DNA of 64,000 nucleotides, from positions 4,154,001-4,218,000 of the forward strand of contig NZ_AP024651.1 in NCBI RefSeq assembly GCF_019977295.1, read 5' to 3'. The notes beneath the pieces were generated by a model. It saw only the letters and a list, made by a program, of their open reading frames with translations, made no database searches and had not been told where the DNA came from. The stretch comes from Arthrobacter sp. StoSoilB20 (GTDB lineage Bacteria; Actinomycetota; Actinomycetes; Actinomycetales; Micrococcaceae). The translations under genes were made by a program, and so were the position numbers. This document shows positions 43,780-52,411 of this stretch, in pieces (the first letter of the stretch is position 1; each line of letters opens with the position of its first letter).

Positions 43780-43810
43780 ATTGATGACCGTCAATGCAAG
43801 CGCATAATAG
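43780..43810 (+). promoter_or_regulatory. arsR promoter/operator
   Basis: ATTGATGACCGTCAAT (43780-43795) is an inverted repeat (TTGA/TCAA). Its TTGATG also serves as a -35 element, with CATAAT at 43803-43808 as the -10 (16-nt spacer). This fits autorepression by the ArsR encoded just downstream. Confidence 0.55.
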
Positions 43811-43814
43811 GTAC

Positions 43815-44165
43815 ATGACCGTCCTCCCCACGCTCGAATCCGCCTCGACGCAAGACTGCCGCGAATCAACGAGCCAGCCCGCCCTCGATGCCGAGGATGC
43901 GAAGCAGAAGGCCTCGGTCTTCAAAGCCCTCGCTGACCCCAACCGGCTGCGGCTTCTGTCCATGGTCAAAGCTGAGGCATCGGGGGAATCCTGCGTGTGC
44001 GATCTCACCGAGCCCCTGGGCCTCGGCCAGCCAACGGTGTCGCACCACCTGAAAATCCTGGTGGACGCAGGCTTGCTGCACCGGGAAAAGCGCGGCACGT
44101 GGGCCTACTACTCGCTCGTCCCTGGCGCCTTGGACGCTGTTGCCGGCATGGTGACGGGGCTGTGA
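43815..44165 (+). CDS. arsR: arsenic-responsive ArsR family repressor
   Basis: A 116-aa SmtB/ArsR winged-helix protein. The DNA-binding region is QPTVSHHLKILVDAGLLHREKRG, and the metalloid site is Cys-Val-Cys-Asp in ESCVCDLTEPLGL, the typical ArsR motif. It should release DNA on binding arsenite and so induce the cluster. The ATG at 43815 follows its own predicted operator. Its stop codon overlaps the GTG of the acetyltransferase, indicating co-translation. Confidence 0.92.
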   Translation: MTVLPTLESASTQDCRESTSQPALDAEDAKQKASVFKALADPNRLRLLSMVKAEASGESCVCDLTEPLGLGQPTVSHHLKILVDAGLLHREKRGTWAYYSLVPGALDAVAGMVTGL

Positions 44166-44671
44166 CGGTAATGCTGAGGGCCATGGAGCCCGGAGACTGG
44201 CCCGCCGTCAGGGAGATCTTCCAGGAAGGCATCGACACCGGCTTCGCCACGTTCGAATCGTCCGCGCCAGAATGGGACGCCTTCAATAACTCCAGGTTGC
44301 CCGACCACCGATTTGTGGCCGTCAACGGCGAGGGGAACGTTCTGGGTTGGACCGCGGTTTCGCCGGTCTCCAAGCGTCCGGCCTACGCCGGTGTCGTGGA
44401 GCATTCCATCTACGTCGCCGGCGCCGCCCGCGGCCAAGGGGTCGGCGCACTTCTCCTGACGGCCTTGGCTGACTCCACGGAGGCGAAGGGAATCTGGACC
44501 ATCCAGTCCAGCATCTTCCCTGAAAACGAGGCCAGCCTGCGGCTGCATCAGGCCAATGGATTCGCCATTGTCGGGCGACGGGAACGTATTGCTCGCCTGA
44601 GCACCGGACCCGCCGCCGGACAATGGCGCGACACCCTGCTGCTGGAGCGCCGCTCGCCAGTTATTGACTGA
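44162..44671 (+). CDS. GNAT N-acetyltransferase, ArsN/PAT-like
   Basis: A 169-aa GCN5-related acetyltransferase. The acetyl-CoA loop is AGAARGQGVGALLLTAL, and the layout (IFQEGIDTGFATFESS, RPAYAGVVEHSIYV, IFPENEASLRLHQANGFAIVGRRERIA) matches phosphinothricin/arsinothricin acetyltransferases. The GTG overlaps the arsR stop. Linked to arsR it is best read as an ArsN-type enzyme that detoxifies an organoarsenical such as arsinothricin; phosphinothricin or another amine remains possible. Confidence 0.82.
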   Translation: MTVMLRAMEPGDWPAVREIFQEGIDTGFATFESSAPEWDAFNNSRLPDHRFVAVNGEGNVLGWTAVSPVSKRPAYAGVVEHSIYVAGAARGQGVGALLLTALADSTEAKGIWTIQSSIFPENEASLRLHQANGFAIVGRRERIARLSTGPAAGQWRDTLLLERRSPVID

Positions 44672-44674
44672 CGG

Positions 44675-46852
44675 TTATCGGCCCACCGGGGCCTCCTCCT
44701 CTTTGTGACGCCCAACAGGGGTCGCAGGCGAGGACTCGCGCCCGAGCTTGCCCGGCCACCAGATCTTGCTGCCGATGTCATAGGCGAGCGCGGGAACCAA
44801 CAGGGAGCGGACCAGGACGGTATCCAGCAGCACACCGAATGCCACGATGAAAGCCAGCTGCACCAGGAACATGATGGGGATAACCCCGAGGGCCGCGAAC
44901 GTGGCGGCGAGGACCACACCGGCAGAGGTGATGACACCACCAGTGACGGCCAAGCCCCGCAGGATCCCCGGTCGGGTCCCGTGCTTCAAAGACTCTTCGC
45001 GGACACGACTCATCAGGAAGATGTTGTAGTCAACGCCCAGGGCCACCAGGAACACGAAGCCGAACAGTGGCACCGTGGCGTCGGCACCTGAGAATCCGAA
45101 GATTCCGTTGAACACCCACGCCGAGACACCCATGGCGGCACCGTAGGAAAGCACCACGGAGAGTACCAACAGCACCGGAGCCACCACCGAACGCAGCAGG
45201 AGCATCAGGATGAACAGGATGACGATCAGCACGATCGGGATGATCACCACCAAGTCGCGTTGCGCGGTGGTATTGGTGTCCAACGCAGTGGCGGTTACGC
45301 CACCCACCAGGGCATCGGCGTCGACCTCCTTGACCGCAACCCGCAGCGACTTCACCGCTTCTTCGGCCTCTATGGAGTCAGCGGCGGAGTTCAGGGTGGC
45401 GTTGATCAGGACCCTGCCATCGCGGACGGCCGGATCGGCTGGAGCGCCCGGGGCCCCGGTGATGGGCACGTTTCCATCAGCCAGCAGATAGGCATCGCCC
45501 ACGCCGTCGGCGGCTTTGACCTTGTCCAGGACCTGCTGCGCGGAACCTTGCGGGGCGATGACGACGGCGGGGCTGCCGCTGCCGGCGTCGAAGTGCCGCG
45601 CCAGGGCCTCCTGGCCGTCCACGGCGTCGGATGCCGAAAGGATGACGTCCGTCTGCGGAACACCGTTGGCCTTCAGCTGCATCAGGCCGGTCGAGGCCGC
45701 AAGGAGCAGCAGCACTGACGCCACCCAGACAACGCGCGGCCGCTTGGAGACCAGGCGACCCGTGGCGCGCCACAGACCCTTCTGTCCCTCAAGTCCGGTG
45801 ACAATCTCCGGTTCGCGTTCGTCGTCGGGCAGCAACTTGGGGCGGAAGGGCCAGAAGGCGGCGCGGCCGAGCAAGGCCATCAGCGCCGGCAGGAGCGTGA
45901 GTGCCGCGAACAGGGAGCAGAGAATGCCTGCAGCCGCCACGGGGCCCAACGCCTTGTTGGAGTTCAGGTCGGAGAAGAGCAGGCAGAGAAGCGCGATGAT
46001 CACCGTTGCGCCGGAGGCGAGGATCGGTTCGAACGAGGCCTTCCATGCGGTGATGACGGCTTGGGTGCGGTTGGTGGTGTGGGTCAGCGCCTCACGGAAA
46101 CGCGCCACGAAGAGCAGCGCGTAGTCGGTCGCTGCACCAATGACCAGGATGGAAAGGATGCCCTGGCTTTGGCCGTTGAGCTGGATCCAGCCCGCCTTGG
46201 CCATGCCGAACACCAGCAGAATGGCGGCGCACAAGGCAAAAACCGAAGTGAACAGCACAGCAAGAGGCAGCACCACGGAACGGTAAACCAGCAGCAGGAT
46301 CACGAACACAGCGCCCAGCGCTACCAGCAGCAGGATGCCGTCGATCCCGCCGAAAGCGTTGACCAGATCGGCGGTCAGGCCGGCTGGCCCGGTCACGAAG
46401 GCCTTCATGCCGTCGGGTGCTCCGGGCTGGACGACGTCGCGCAGCTCCTGGACCTTATCTCGCAGCTCATCCGAGGACGCCATCGGAACTATGAACTGGA
46501 CGGCTTTGCCGTCTTCGGAGGGGATGGGCCCGACGACGGCGCTCCCCAGCTTGAGTGCCTCGATGTCGGCTTTCAGCTGGGCTGCTTGGCCCAGCTGGGC
46601 CGGAGTGAAGGCGGCATCGTTCTCAACGATGACCACGGCAGGGATCTCTTCAGAGTCCCGGAATTTGGCTTGCCAGTCGCCGGCCTCGGTGGCTTCGGCA
46701 CCTGCGGGGAGGAACGAGGCCTGGTCATTGGAGGATACTTCCTCCAATCGGCCGAACGTAGGGCCGCCAATTCCTGCGATACCAAGCCAGGTGATGACCA
46801 GCACCACGGGTATCAGCCATCGAAGCCAGAACGGTACTTTCCGCGTGTTCAT
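44675..46852 (-). CDS. MMPL/RND family transporter
   Basis: A 725-aa inner-membrane efflux-type protein. It has two similar halves, each with an extracytoplasmic domain and a cluster of helices. Motifs include GAATDYALLFVARFREAL in the first half and GVDYNIFLMSRVREE in the second, where the Asp-Tyr pairs mediate proton transfer. Eleven to twelve transmembrane helices are expected. It is divergent from a MarR regulator with a palindrome between them, an arrangement typical of substrate-induced drug or lipid export. Actual cargo unknown. Its stop lies 3 nt from the convergent acetyltransferase stop. Confidence 0.92.
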   Translation of the reverse strand: MNTRKVPFWLRWLIPVVLVITWLGIAGIGGPTFGRLEEVSSNDQASFLPAGAEATEAGDWQAKFRDSEEIPAVVIVENDAAFTPAQLGQAAQLKADIEALKLGSAVVGPIPSEDGKAVQFIVPMASSDELRDKVQELRDVVQPGAPDGMKAFVTGPAGLTADLVNAFGGIDGILLLVALGAVFVILLLVYRSVVLPLAVLFTSVFALCAAILLVFGMAKAGWIQLNGQSQGILSILVIGAATDYALLFVARFREALTHTTNRTQAVITAWKASFEPILASGATVIIALLCLLFSDLNSNKALGPVAAAGILCSLFAALTLLPALMALLGRAAFWPFRPKLLPDDEREPEIVTGLEGQKGLWRATGRLVSKRPRVVWVASVLLLLAASTGLMQLKANGVPQTDVILSASDAVDGQEALARHFDAGSGSPAVVIAPQGSAQQVLDKVKAADGVGDAYLLADGNVPITGAPGAPADPAVRDGRVLINATLNSAADSIEAEEAVKSLRVAVKEVDADALVGGVTATALDTNTTAQRDLVVIIPIVLIVILFILMLLLRSVVAPVLLVLSVVLSYGAAMGVSAWVFNGIFGFSGADATVPLFGFVFLVALGVDYNIFLMSRVREESLKHGTRPGILRGLAVTGGVITSAGVVLAATFAALGVIPIMFLVQLAFIVAFGVLLDTVLVRSLLVPALAYDIGSKIWWPGKLGRESSPATPVGRHKEEEAPVGR

Positions 46853-46889
46853 GGGTCCTTCTTCTGTGGGGATGCGTAAAGGGTCTTTA

Positions 46890-46917
46890 TTCCATCATAG
46901 ATTATCTCTACGATGGA
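46890..46917. promoter_or_regulatory. candidate MarR operator
   Basis: TTCCATCATAG (46890-46900) and CTACGATGGAA (46907-46917) form an inverted repeat with a single mismatch and a spacer of about 6 bp, in the divergent region between the MMPL and MarR genes. It is AT-rich against its surroundings and well placed to repress the transporter. Confidence 0.6.
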
Positions 46918-47020
46918 ACTATTCCAAGGGTTAGTGGAAGCGAATGCCGGAATCCCCGGCTGCTGGGAGTAATATCCGGAAGGCACTAATCACCAGGCAA
47001 ACGCTGGCAGGAGGGCGGAC

Positions 47021-47602
47021 ATGTCGGATACAGCAGCCACGCGCCCCGAAGCAGAGCGCACCGAACCAGGCGAAGCCGGACCAAACGAAGCCGAACCAGG
47101 CGAAGCCGGACAGGGACGTCCCCAGAACGCCGCACCCCAGGAACTGGTGAGGCTCCTCCAGAACTTCACCCTGGAAGCCAACCACTACGTGGACGCAGCC
47201 GGCGGGCGCAATGACATGCACCGCACGGACCTGAACGCGCTCGCCGTCATCATGCGCCACACGGCCGCTGGCAAGGTGGTCACGCCCGGGGTCCTCCGCA
47301 CCGAGCTGCGCCTCAGCTCCCCCGCCACCACTGCGCTGGTGGATCGCTTGCACGCCAGTGGCCACGTGGTGCGCGAACGCCTTGGCACGGACCGCCGGCA
47401 GGTCCAGCTCCAGATGACACCCAAGGCCTATAAGGACGGAAGCGCCATGTTCATGCCGCTTGCCATCCGCATGGGCAAGGCCATGGCCGCCTACAGTTCC
47501 GAGGAACTGGAGCTCGTCACCCGGTTCATGACGGACATGGTGGAAGCCACCCTCGCCGCACGCGAGGAAGCGACCCAACCCGACGCAGCGCATTCCACCT
47601 AA
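47021..47602 (+). CDS. MarR family transcriptional regulator
   Basis: A 193-aa protein. The winged helix is in ALAVIMRHTAAGKVVTPGVLRTELRLSSPATTALVDRLHASGHVVRE, with the MarR wing RLGTDRRQVQLQMT. The N-terminal about 38 residues are an acidic low-complexity leader with repeated EPGEAG/PNEA units, produced by a short DNA repeat (GAAGCCGGAC and related). The real start may therefore lie further in, although no better ATG or GTG precedes the HTH. It is the probable repressor of the divergent MMPL gene. Confidence 0.83.
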   Translation: MSDTAATRPEAERTEPGEAGPNEAEPGEAGQGRPQNAAPQELVRLLQNFTLEANHYVDAAGGRNDMHRTDLNALAVIMRHTAAGKVVTPGVLRTELRLSSPATTALVDRLHASGHVVRERLGTDRRQVQLQMTPKAYKDGSAMFMPLAIRMGKAMAAYSSEELELVTRFMTDMVEATLAAREEATQPDAAHST

Positions 47603-47631
47603 TTCCACCTTCCAAGTTGTAGCGTTTCCCT

Positions 47632-48447
47632 ATGAACGCGCAGCAGCCTGAAGATGTCTACACCCACGGGCACCACGAGTCGGTTGTCCGGGCCCACGCC
47701 TCACGGACGGCCGAGAATTCGGCAGCGTTTGTCATCCCGCACCTCACCGCCGGAACGTCAGTGCTCGACGTCGGGTGCGGACCCGGGAGCATCACGTGCG
47801 ACTTTGCGGGGCTGGTCGCGCCCGGGCAAGTAATCGGATTGGACCGCTCTCCGGATATCGTTGCGCAGGCAACCGGGCTGGCCATCGAACGCGGCGTGGA
47901 CAACGTGACCTTTCAGACCGGCAATATCTACGATCTCGACTTCGAGGATGAGTCGTTCGATCTCGTTCACGCGCACCAAGTGCTCCAACACCTCACGGAC
48001 CCGGTGGCGGCGCTGCGCGAAATGCGGCGCGTCGCCAAGCCCGGCGCCATTGTTGCCGTGCGCGACGCAGACTTCCATGGCATGAGCTGGTACCCCGAAG
48101 TCCCGGAACTGGACGATTGGATGGAGCTGTACCAAAAGATCGCCCGCCGCAACGGAGCTGAACCGGACGCCGGCCGGCGCTTGGTGTCGTGGGCCCAGCA
48201 GGCCGGCTTCACCCAGGTGGCTCCCACCAGCAGCAACTGGCTCTACGCCACCGCCCAGCAACGTGCCTGGCAATCACGCGTGTGGAGCGAACGGGTCCTG
48301 CACTCCGCCTTCGCCGAGCAAGCCCTGGAGTACGGTTACGCCAACGAGGCCGACCTCGCCCGGATTGCCGCGGGATGGCACCGCTGGGGAGCCACCGATG
48401 ACGGATACTTCCTGATCCCCAACGGTGAGGTGATCGCCCGGGCCTGA
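47632..48447 (+). CDS. SAM-dependent class I methyltransferase
   Basis: A 271-aa methyltransferase with motif I VLDVGCGPGSITCDFA, the acidic end of strand 2 in VIGLDRSPDIV, and the post-motif region FDLVHAHQVLQHLTDPVAALREMRRVAKPGAIVAV typical of UbiE/MenG-like enzymes. It is soluble and its substrate is unknown. It follows the MarR gene by 29 nt on the same strand, but the usual UbiE substrate residues cannot be judged, so it is named only to family. Confidence 0.87.
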   Translation: MNAQQPEDVYTHGHHESVVRAHASRTAENSAAFVIPHLTAGTSVLDVGCGPGSITCDFAGLVAPGQVIGLDRSPDIVAQATGLAIERGVDNVTFQTGNIYDLDFEDESFDLVHAHQVLQHLTDPVAALREMRRVAKPGAIVAVRDADFHGMSWYPEVPELDDWMELYQKIARRNGAEPDAGRRLVSWAQQAGFTQVAPTSSNWLYATAQQRAWQSRVWSERVLHSAFAEQALEYGYANEADLARIAAGWHRWGATDDGYFLIPNGEVIARA

Positions 48448-48550
48448 GCGGTGCAAAAAAGAATTTCCCCAACCATGTAGAAAAGCCCACCGCAGTTCCG
48501 ACCCACGGGTGAAGGCGCCACCAAAGGCCGCCCCTCACAAGGAGTTTGAG

Positions 48551-48910
48551 ATGAAATACATGATCATGATGTTCGGATCGGCCGAGGGCATGATGGAGAC
48601 AGCTGACCCCGCGTGGATCCAGGAGATGATCGGGTTCATGATCCAGATCGACAAGGACCTGACCGAGTCCGGCGAGATGGTGTTCAACGCGGGCCTGGCC
48701 GACGGCAGCACCGCGAAGCTGGTCAAGCAGACCCCCGACGGCGTCATCACCACCGACGGCCCGTTCGCCGAGTCCAAAGAGTCCTTGGTGGGTTATTGGG
48801 TGGTTGACGTGGCCAGCGAGGAGCGCGCCGTCGAAATTTGCTCAAGCATCGTCAAGTACGCGCAGGTGGTTGAGTTGCGCGCGGTCCAGGAAGCTCCGCC
48901 GGAGGTCTAG
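48551..48910 (+). CDS. YCII-related (DGPF domain) protein
   Basis: A 119-aa protein of the YCII/DGPF family, with the eponymous TTDGPFAESKE segment (residues about 72-82) and a ferredoxin-like fold. AAGGAG precedes the ATG. Its function is not known. Genes of this family almost always neighbour ECF42 sigma factors, as here, and are thought to belong to that sigma factor's regulon. Its last codons contain the ribosome site of the sigma gene. Confidence 0.9.
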   Translation: MKYMIMMFGSAEGMMETADPAWIQEMIGFMIQIDKDLTESGEMVFNAGLADGSTAKLVKQTPDGVITTDGPFAESKESLVGYWVVDVASEERAVEICSSIVKYAQVVELRAVQEAPPEV

Positions 48911-50134
48911 CTGGACCACTCGCCGAATGCACGGATCGAGGACCTGCTGCGCAGCCTGGCGCCGCAGGTCCTTGCCGTGCTGGCACGCAAACACGGACAG
49001 TTCGATGCCTGCGAGGACGCCGTCCAGGAGGCGCTGCTGGAAGCCGCCATGCAGTGGCCATCCACGTTGCCGGACAACCCACGGGCGTGGTTGATAACGG
49101 TCGCAACCCGCAGGCTGGTGGACTTTTATCGAAGCGAAAACGCCCGCCGGGCCCGCGAAGAACGCGTTGCTGCCATGGACGCCGACATCCAGCCGGGTAC
49201 GGTTTCGGAAGCCGACGACACGCTCACCTTGATGTTCCTCTGCTGCCATCCGGCCCTGTCCGCTCCGTCGCAGCTCGCCCTAACTCTCCGGGCAGTTGGA
49301 GGACTCACGACGGCGGAAATCGCCTCGGCTTTCCTCGTCCCCGAAGCGACCATGGGACAACGCATCAGCCGCGCGAAACAAGGGATCCAGAAAGCCGGTG
49401 CCACCTTCACCTTGCCGCCGCCTTCCGAGCGCAAGGCGAGGCTCGGCGTCGTACTTCACGTCCTGTACCTGATTTTCAACGAAGGTTACGCGGCAAGCTC
49501 GGGTCCGTCGCTGCAGCGTCAGGACCTCACCACCGAGGCCATCAGGGTGACCCGTCTGCTGGTGGACGCCGCGCCACAAGAGCTTGAGGCGGCCGGCCTG
49601 CTGGCGTTGATGCTGCTGACCGATTCCCGCCGGGCTGCGCGGGCTTCGGCGGATGGGATGCCGGTGCCGTTGGCGGAGCAGGACCGCAGTCAGTGGAATC
49701 GGGACCAGATCCAGGAGGGCATCGCGCTGCTGTCCTCCGTCCTGGGTCAGGGGGCCACCGGGCCCTATCAGCTACAGGCCGCCATCGCAGCGGTCCACGC
49801 GGAAGCGGCCTCAGATGAGGAGACCGACTGGCCGCAGATTCTTGCCCTGTACACAGTTCTTGATGCCGTAGCACCCAGTCCCGTGGTCACGCTGAATCGC
49901 GCGGTAGCGGTGGCCAGGGTTCACGGCCCGGCCGCGGGGCTGGAGTTGCTGGCCGGTCTGGATGAAGCCCTGGGGCGGAGCCAGCGATTGGACGCGGTCA
50001 GGGCGCATCTTTTGGAGATGGCAGGCTCGTATCCGGAGGCCCGGGCCGCCTACTTGGCCGCAGCCAAAAAGACGGCCAGCCTTCAGGAAAGGCGCTACCT
50101 ACTGGGAAAAGTGGCGCGGATGGACCAGCCATAA
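48911..50134 (+). CDS. ECF42-family RNA polymerase sigma factor, apparent CTG start
   Basis: A 407-aa sigma factor if read from CTG 48911. Regions 2 and 4 (RIEDLLRSLAPQVLAVLARKHGQFDACEDAVQEALL; AEIASAFLVPEATMGQRISRAKQGI) are followed by a long TPR-like C-terminal extension (from GVVLHVLYLIFNEGYAASSG), which defines the ECF42 group. The frame is bounded upstream by the TAG of the YCII gene, in the same frame. GGAGG ends 5 nt before CTG 48911. The next conventional start, GTG 48977, would delete part of region 2, so initiation at CTG, coupled to YCII termination, is the best reading. No anti-sigma gene is present, as usual for the group. Confidence 0.85.
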   Translation: MDHSPNARIEDLLRSLAPQVLAVLARKHGQFDACEDAVQEALLEAAMQWPSTLPDNPRAWLITVATRRLVDFYRSENARRAREERVAAMDADIQPGTVSEADDTLTLMFLCCHPALSAPSQLALTLRAVGGLTTAEIASAFLVPEATMGQRISRAKQGIQKAGATFTLPPPSERKARLGVVLHVLYLIFNEGYAASSGPSLQRQDLTTEAIRVTRLLVDAAPQELEAAGLLALMLLTDSRRAARASADGMPVPLAEQDRSQWNRDQIQEGIALLSSVLGQGATGPYQLQAAIAAVHAEAASDEETDWPQILALYTVLDAVAPSPVVTLNRAVAVARVHGPAAGLELLAGLDEALGRSQRLDAVRAHLLEMAGSYPEARAAYLAAAKKTASLQERRYLLGKVARMDQP

Positions 50135-50152
50135 AGCCTTATAGTCGGAACC

Positions 50153-51136
50153 ATGGAACAGCGCATACTTGGCAAAACCGGCCGATCCGTCTCCACCGTG
50201 GGACTGGGCACTTGGCAACTCGGAGCCGACTGGGGTTCTGTCACCGAAGAGGACGCCTTCGCAGTCCTGGAAGCCTCCGTGAATGGCGGCGTCACTTTCT
50301 TCGACACCGCGGACGTCTACGGTGACGGCCGCAGCGAGCAGTTCATTGGCCGTTTCCTGCGCGCCAACCCGGAACTGGACATCACAGTAGCCACCAAAAT
50401 GGGCCGCCGCGTGGATCAACTGCGCGAGAACTACACCCTGGAAAACTTCCGGGAATGGACTGACCGCTCACGGCGCAACCTGCAGCAGGACACGCTGGAC
50501 CTTGTTCAGTTGCACTGCCCGCCCACGTCCGTTTACAGCAGCGACGAAGTCTACGACGCACTCGACACCCTCGTCAGCGAAGGAGTCATTCGCAATTACG
50601 GCGTGAGCGTCGAGCGGACGGATGAGGCCCTTGAGGCCATCAAGCGCGAGAATACCGCGTCCGTGCAGATCATCCTCAACGCCTTCCGTCTCAAGCCTCT
50701 TGACGAGGTACTGCCCGCAGCGAAGGAAGCCGGAGTCGGCATCATCGCCCGGGTCCCGCTGGCCTCCGGCCTGCTGTCCGGGAAGTACACACCGGACACC
50801 GAATTCCCGGAGAACGACCACCGGAACTACAACCGCGACGGTTCTGCCTTTGACGTCGGCGAGACGTTCTCCGGCGTCGACTTCGCAACCGGCGTCAGGG
50901 CCGCACAGGAGTTCAGCGGCTTGGTGCCCGACGGCGTCAGCACCGCCCAAGCGGCCCTCGCCTGGGTGATTGCCCAGGACGGTGTCACCTCGGTCATTCC
51001 CGGTGCACGCTCCGCATCGCAGGCAGCAGCAAATGCCGAGGCCGGCGGAATGCAGGACCTTGGTACCGGCCTCGCCCACAACGTCCGGGACATCTACGAC
51101 CGCTATTTCCGCGAAGCGATCCACCCGCGCTGGTAG
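50153..51136 (+). CDS. aldo/keto reductase
   Basis: A 327-aa NADPH-dependent (beta/alpha)8 oxidoreductase. The catalytic tetrad positions are seen in FFDTADVYGDGRSE (Asp, Tyr), VATKMG (Lys) and LVQLHCPP (His). The C-terminal cofactor region is SVIPGARSASQAAANAEA. It reduces carbonyl compounds of unknown identity. It lies 18 nt downstream of the ECF42 gene on the same strand, so it could be read through as part of that sigma regulon. Confidence 0.9.
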   Translation: MEQRILGKTGRSVSTVGLGTWQLGADWGSVTEEDAFAVLEASVNGGVTFFDTADVYGDGRSEQFIGRFLRANPELDITVATKMGRRVDQLRENYTLENFREWTDRSRRNLQQDTLDLVQLHCPPTSVYSSDEVYDALDTLVSEGVIRNYGVSVERTDEALEAIKRENTASVQIILNAFRLKPLDEVLPAAKEAGVGIIARVPLASGLLSGKYTPDTEFPENDHRNYNRDGSAFDVGETFSGVDFATGVRAAQEFSGLVPDGVSTAQAALAWVIAQDGVTSVIPGARSASQAAANAEAGGMQDLGTGLAHNVRDIYDRYFREAIHPRW

Positions 51137-51193
51137 TAGGAGGGCCGCCGTCGGGTGTTGCGATCCGCAGCGTTAGGGCCCGACGGCGTTAGG

Positions 51194-51358
51194 GCTCGAC
51201 CGCGTTACCAGCCGCTGCGCGTCGGCGTGTGTCCCTTGCGGGCTTCCTCGGTCAAATGCGGACCGCCGTCGGGCGCTGCGGACCGCCGTCGGGTGTTGGT
51301 GCTCGACCGCGTTACCAGCCGCCGCGCGTCGGCGTGTGTCCCTTGCGGGCTTCCTCGG
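51194..51358. repeat. tandem duplication of the dinB 3' end
   Basis: A 58-bp segment at 51194-51251 recurs at 51301-51358 with one mismatch, a 107-bp offset. The second copy is the coding end of dinB; the first is an extra copy just outside the gene. Short GGACCGCCGTCGGG repeats fill the space between. The 175-bp gap holds no gene. Confidence 0.85.
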
Positions 51359-52385
51359 GCATGGACATTTCGGCCCGCAAGCCGAGGAGGCGAATGGGGC
51401 GGTCCGGCTCCATTTTCGCGGCCAGCTCCAAGGCCTGCGCCAGAACTTCTTCCCGGTCGAAAGTCTCGGGGATCTTCCTCGCGTAGGTCTTGGTGAAGAA
51501 CGGCGCGTAACGGACTTTCAGGGTCAGCCCGATCACCGGCCGCCCCTCCGCGGCCACATCTTCCAAAACACGGGCACTCAAATCTTTGATGGCGTCACTG
51601 ATCTGCGTGCGCTCGGTCAGGTCCTGCTGGAAGGTTGTCTCGCGGCCATGTGCCCGGGCGACCCACGGTGTGTCGTCCACTTCGCTGGCACCCTCCCCCC
51701 GTCCCAACTGCGCGTACCACGGGCCCATTTTCGGTCCGAATTCAGTGACGAGATCCTGCGGCTCCGTTGATGCGAGCTCTGCCACCGTAGTGATTCCGTG
51801 CTTCGCGAGGCGCTGAGACACTTTTGGCCCGACGCCCCACAGTTCCCTGGTGGGCTTGGCTCCCATGACCTCGAGCCAGTTCTCCTTGGTCAGGGTGAAT
51901 GTTCCTGCGGGCTTGCCGAAATCGGTGGCATTCTTGGCGCGGACAAGGGTGTCGCCGATGCCCACGCTGCAGTGCAGTTGGGTTTGTTCGAGGACGGCGG
52001 CCTGGATCTTCCTGGCGTACGCTTCCGGGTCCTCGGTTACTACGCCGACGAACGCCTCATCCCAACCCAGCACCTGAACGGTGGCGCCCGGCTGTGCTCG
52101 CAGGGTGGCCATCACGACGTCCGAGGCCGCGAGATACGCCTCCTGGTCGACCGGCAGGATGATGGCATCCGGTACCTTCCGGGCCGCGATCCGCAGCGGC
52201 ATTCCGGAGCCGACGCCGAACGCCCTGGCTTCGTAGGAGGCCGTGGAGACAACAGCCCGTTCCGTGGGATCTCCCCTGCCGCCCACAATGATGGGCTTGC
52301 CCGCCAGCTCAGGCCGGCGCAGGATCTCGACAGCCGCTATGAACTGGTCGAGATCGACGTGGAGTACCCAAGGGATTCCGCTCAC
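51312..52385 (-). CDS. dinB: DNA polymerase IV (Y-family translesion polymerase)
   Basis: A 357-aa Y-family polymerase. The N-terminal catalytic motif WVLHVDLDQFIAAVEILRRPELAGKP contains the first metal-binding aspartate. The second acidic motif, usually SxDE, reads LGWDEAFVGV here. The helix-hairpin-helix (LWGVGPKVSQRLAKHGITTVAELA) and little-finger domains follow. It copies damaged DNA with low fidelity. The 3' end lies in a small tandem duplication, and a copy of the palindromic element sits upstream of the start. Confidence 0.93.
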   Translation of the reverse strand: MSGIPWVLHVDLDQFIAAVEILRRPELAGKPIIVGGRGDPTERAVVSTASYEARAFGVGSGMPLRIAARKVPDAIILPVDQEAYLAASDVVMATLRAQPGATVQVLGWDEAFVGVVTEDPEAYARKIQAAVLEQTQLHCSVGIGDTLVRAKNATDFGKPAGTFTLTKENWLEVMGAKPTRELWGVGPKVSQRLAKHGITTVAELASTEPQDLVTEFGPKMGPWYAQLGRGEGASEVDDTPWVARAHGRETTFQQDLTERTQISDAIKDLSARVLEDVAAEGRPVIGLTLKVRYAPFFTKTYARKIPETFDREEVLAQALELAAKMEPDRPIRLLGLRAEMSMPEEARKGHTPTRGGW

Positions 52386-52411
52386 GGCACCAGTTTGCCC
52401 TACGCTGTGGC

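Noticed and set aside
48448..48550. ECF42 target promoter upstream of the YCII gene
   Set aside because: I looked for a TGTCGA-like -35 with a suitable -10 in this gap and did not find a convincing one.
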